Assembly: GCF_003259435.1 (NCBI RefSeq)
Contig: NZ_QLMA01000005.1
Span: 434,001-498,000, forward strand
Source: Chitinophaga dinghuensis
GTDB taxonomy: Bacteria > Bacteroidota > Bacteroidia > Chitinophagales > Chitinophagaceae
Length of the DNA: 64,000 bases
Direction of reading: 5' to 3'
The position numbers and the translations under genes were made by a program. The notes beneath the pieces are model-generated. The model ran no database searches. It was not told where the DNA came from and saw only the letters and a list, made by a program, of their open reading frames with translations. This document shows positions 62,218 to 64,000 of the stretch, piece by piece (the first letter of the stretch is position 1; every line of letters begins with the position of its first letter).

Positions 62218-64000
62218 CTATAGTTTAATTAATTTCACGGTACTTACTTTTGCCGTATTGCGACTAACAATCCGTACAAACCAGGTACCGGTAGGCACTT
62301 TGCTGAGATCAAGGCGTACCAGTTGTTCACCAGTAGCGCCGGGGGTAAACACCTGACGAATGATGGGTGAAGCGCTGTTCAATGCCGTTACTTCAATCAA
62401 TACCTGATCGCCGATATGCGCAGGGAAACGCAGTTGCGCTTCAGAAGCGGCTACCGGATTCGGATATATCAGCGCCGTATTGGAAGGTCCGATTTCAGCA
62501 GCAGGCTCTTTGGCCATGGTAGCGGCTCCTGTGATGGCGGCCAGACTACCTGTACAAGCGCGTACCAGTAACCATGGTTGTCCGTCGCCGGTGCTGATAT
62601 CAGGGCGATTGTTTTGCGTCCACCATTTGGCTTTATACAAATTGCCGTTATACACAGCAGAATCGCCACCCCAGTAAGCCTTCGCAGGGTCCCATAATGG
62701 AATGCCATTACAAGTGTTACTGCCACTTCCATTCACGGTGATGTTGACAGCCACGCTCGTCGTAGTGGCGTTACCGTTATCTGTTGCTTTCGCGGTGAGT
62801 ACATAACTACCGGCGCTCACATTACTCCAGGTATAGGAATAAGGCGCAGCAGTAACAGTTCCCAGCAGCGTACTACCATTATAGAAGGCCACCTGGCTGA
62901 CAGTACCATCTGCATCAGCAGCGCTGGCAGTAATGGTAATGCTGGCAGGCGCTGTATACACGGCATTATTAGCAGGCGCCGTGATACTTACTGTTGGTGG
63001 TTGATTAGCCGGTTTTACAGTAACATGAATGGTATCGCTGGTAGTTACAGCGCCAAGATTATCCGTAGCCTTTGCACTGAGGGTATAGCCACCCGCCGCA
63101 ACAGCCGTCCAGTTATAGGAATAAGGCGCTGTGGTGTCTACTGCCAATAAAGTATTACCATTATAGAATGCTACCTGTTTTACGACGCCATCGCTGTCGG
63201 ATGCTGACGCAGTAATGCTGATACTCGCTGGGGCCGTGTATATAGCATTATTAGCAGGGGCTGTAATACTTACCTGTGGCGGTTTATTGGCTGTACCGGT
63301 AACAGTAATATTCACTGCTGCGGAAGTAGTACTGGCATTTTTGTTGTCAGTGGCAATAGCTTTCAGGCTATAGCTACCTGCTGATACACCATTCCAGGTG
63401 AAGGAATAAGGCGCTGTGGTAACGGTACCCAGCAAGGTACTGCCATTATAGAATGCAACACTGGATACCACGCCATCAGAATCTGATGCATTAGCAGTGA
63501 TCGTAATATTGAGTGGGCCAGCAAAAGTGCTGTTGTTTGCGGGAGACGTAATCTGCACCACTGGCGGCTTGTTGGGCACAGCGCCGGAGGCGAATACTTC
63601 ATTGATCTTGTTCACCAACGGACTCGTAGTATTAGGGCAGTAAATGAGTTTCCCCTTTGCAGTTGTACTACTGGTCATATTCAGCATATCTCCATATACC
63701 TGCCATACAATAACGCCGGCCAGGTTATTATCCTTGATATACTGGGCTTTGGCAGCAATGGAACGCGGGTTATCATAACTCAGGAAGAAATTGCCTTTGG
63801 TCATGTATGGCACCTGCGCCACACTATCCCAGTTATCGGTCCAACCACTGGCAGTTTGCTGCAAAATATAGCTGTAGGTAGGCGTACCGTCATACAGATC
63901 CCTGGCCCAGTTGGTATAGTCAGCACAGGTTTGAATAGGCCCATCCGGCTGAACGGTTTCTGCACGCTTTACAGTAGGGGCATTCAAAGCGGCATTACCA
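62218..64000 (-). CDS. GH18-like chitinase, C-terminal part, with Ig-like repeats and type IX sorting domain
   Basis: The frame is open to the right edge, so the start and most of the catalytic domain lie outside. The visible N-terminal part (about 20-100) has GNFFLSYDNPRSIAAKAQYI and GVIVWQVYGDMLN, the last strand and Trp of a GH18 barrel. Three tandem Ig-like repeats follow (about 139-233, 234-327 and 328-421), each opening NxPPxVxITxPANN. Then comes a CBM5/12-like chitin-binding module (about 429-478: WDPAKAYWGGDSAVYNGNLY, AKWWTQNNRP) and a type IX secretion C-terminal domain (about 507-589: LIYPNPVAASEAQLRFPAHI). It degrades chitin outside the cell. Confidence 0.88.
   Translation of the reverse strand, partial: GNAALNAPTVKRAETVQPDGPIQTCADYTNWARDLYDGTPTYSYILQQTASGWTDNWDSVAQVPYMTKGNFFLSYDNPRSIAAKAQYIKDNNLAGVIVWQVYGDMLNMTSSTTAKGKLIYCPNTTSPLVNKINEVFASGAVPNKPPVVQITSPANNSTFAGPLNITITANASDSDGVVSSVAFYNGSTLLGTVTTAPYSFTWNGVSAGSYSLKAIATDNKNASTTSAAVNITVTGTANKPPQVSITAPANNAIYTAPASISITASASDSDGVVKQVAFYNGNTLLAVDTTAPYSYNWTAVAAGGYTLSAKATDNLGAVTTSDTIHVTVKPANQPPTVSITAPANNAVYTAPASITITASAADADGTVSQVAFYNGSTLLGTVTAAPYSYTWSNVSAGSYVLTAKATDNGNATTTSVAVNITVNGSGSNTCNGIPLWDPAKAYWGGDSAVYNGNLYKAKWWTQNNRPDISTGDGQPWLLVRACTGSLAAITGAATMAKEPAAEIGPSNTALIYPNPVAASEAQLRFPAHIGDQVLIEVTALNSASPIIRQVFTPGATGEQLVRLDLSKVPTGTWFVRIVSRNTAKVSTVKLIKL
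62725..63573 (-). repeat. Three tandem about 94-codon Ig-like repeats
   Basis: Coding repeats of about 280 bp each within the chitinase gene. They share NNAxYTAPASI, SDGVVxQVAFYNGxTLL, TTAPYSYxW and SAGSYxLxAKATDN. Repeats 2 and 3 are most alike, which points to recent duplication. Confidence 0.85.

Noticed and set aside
1..64000. CRISPR array
   Set aside because: No regularly spaced repeats of 25-40 bp were seen; the only tandem repeats are coding Ig-like units in the chitinase.

Overview
The window looks like chromosomal DNA from a Bacteroidota member, most likely Chitinophagaceae and probably Chitinophaga-like. The grounds are several TonB-dependent receptors, an ECF sigma/FecR pair, FAS1 and DUF4397 lipoproteins, HmuY, a PafA-type phosphatase, GH127 and GH18 glycosidases, a type IX secretion C-terminal domain and promoters of the TTG-N19/20-TAnnTTTG type. 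The genus is inferred from gene content, not proven.

Layout. 1-10.1 kb (minus): a surface-signalling operon, ECF sigma -> FecR -> STN-type TonB receptor -> two DUF4397-like lipoproteins -> two FAS1 lipoproteins, the last running off the left edge. 10.1-11.7 kb: a possible small RNA, a small membrane protein and a YD-repeat-like lipoprotein. 11.8-17.5 kb: an AT-rich, decayed integrative or conjugative element next to a tRNA-Leu(CAG) gene. It keeps a relic of a TraG/VirD4-like coupling protein, a broken tyrosine integrase, and one intact-looking cargo pair: a 542-aa reverse transcriptase (minus) and a divergent 403-aa protein (plus) whose C-terminus resembles a WYL domain. The 430 bp between them carries a 34-bp near-perfect palindrome that overlaps outward-facing -7 boxes for both genes, and then about 355 nt of hairpin-containing leader before the reverse transcriptase. 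This is the best candidate for an undescribed system, probably a DRT-type phage defence locus.

17.9-27.6 kb: sulfatase, two-gene ABC exporter, DUF2314-like and YdeI-like proteins, a B12-binding radical SAM protein, YceI and a GT87-like membrane enzyme. 27.7-38.4 kb (minus): a complete urease operon ureABC-EFG-D followed by a UreH/NicO-type metal permease, a urea transporter and two TonB receptors, closed by a strong terminator. The receptors are plausibly the outer-membrane nickel entry. 38.5-44.2 kb: AraC regulator, CPCC pair, outer-membrane beta-barrel receptor, lipoproteins.

44.2-51.8 kb: a glycerol and phosphodiester module (GlpR-like regulator divergent from glpD-glpK-glpF, then a glycerophosphodiesterase and a PafA-like phosphatase). 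51.9-54.3 kb: GH127 glycosidase. 54.5-58.1 kb: HmuR-like receptor, HmuY and a DUF6607-like protein. 58.4-60.9 kb: Tat-exported phospholipase C, which fits functionally with the glycerophosphodiester genes. 61.0-64.0 kb: a secreted orphan M17 N-domain protein, a small membrane protein and the C-terminal part of a GH18-like chitinase with three tandem Ig-like repeats, a CBM5/12-like module and a type IX sorting domain, cut by the right edge.
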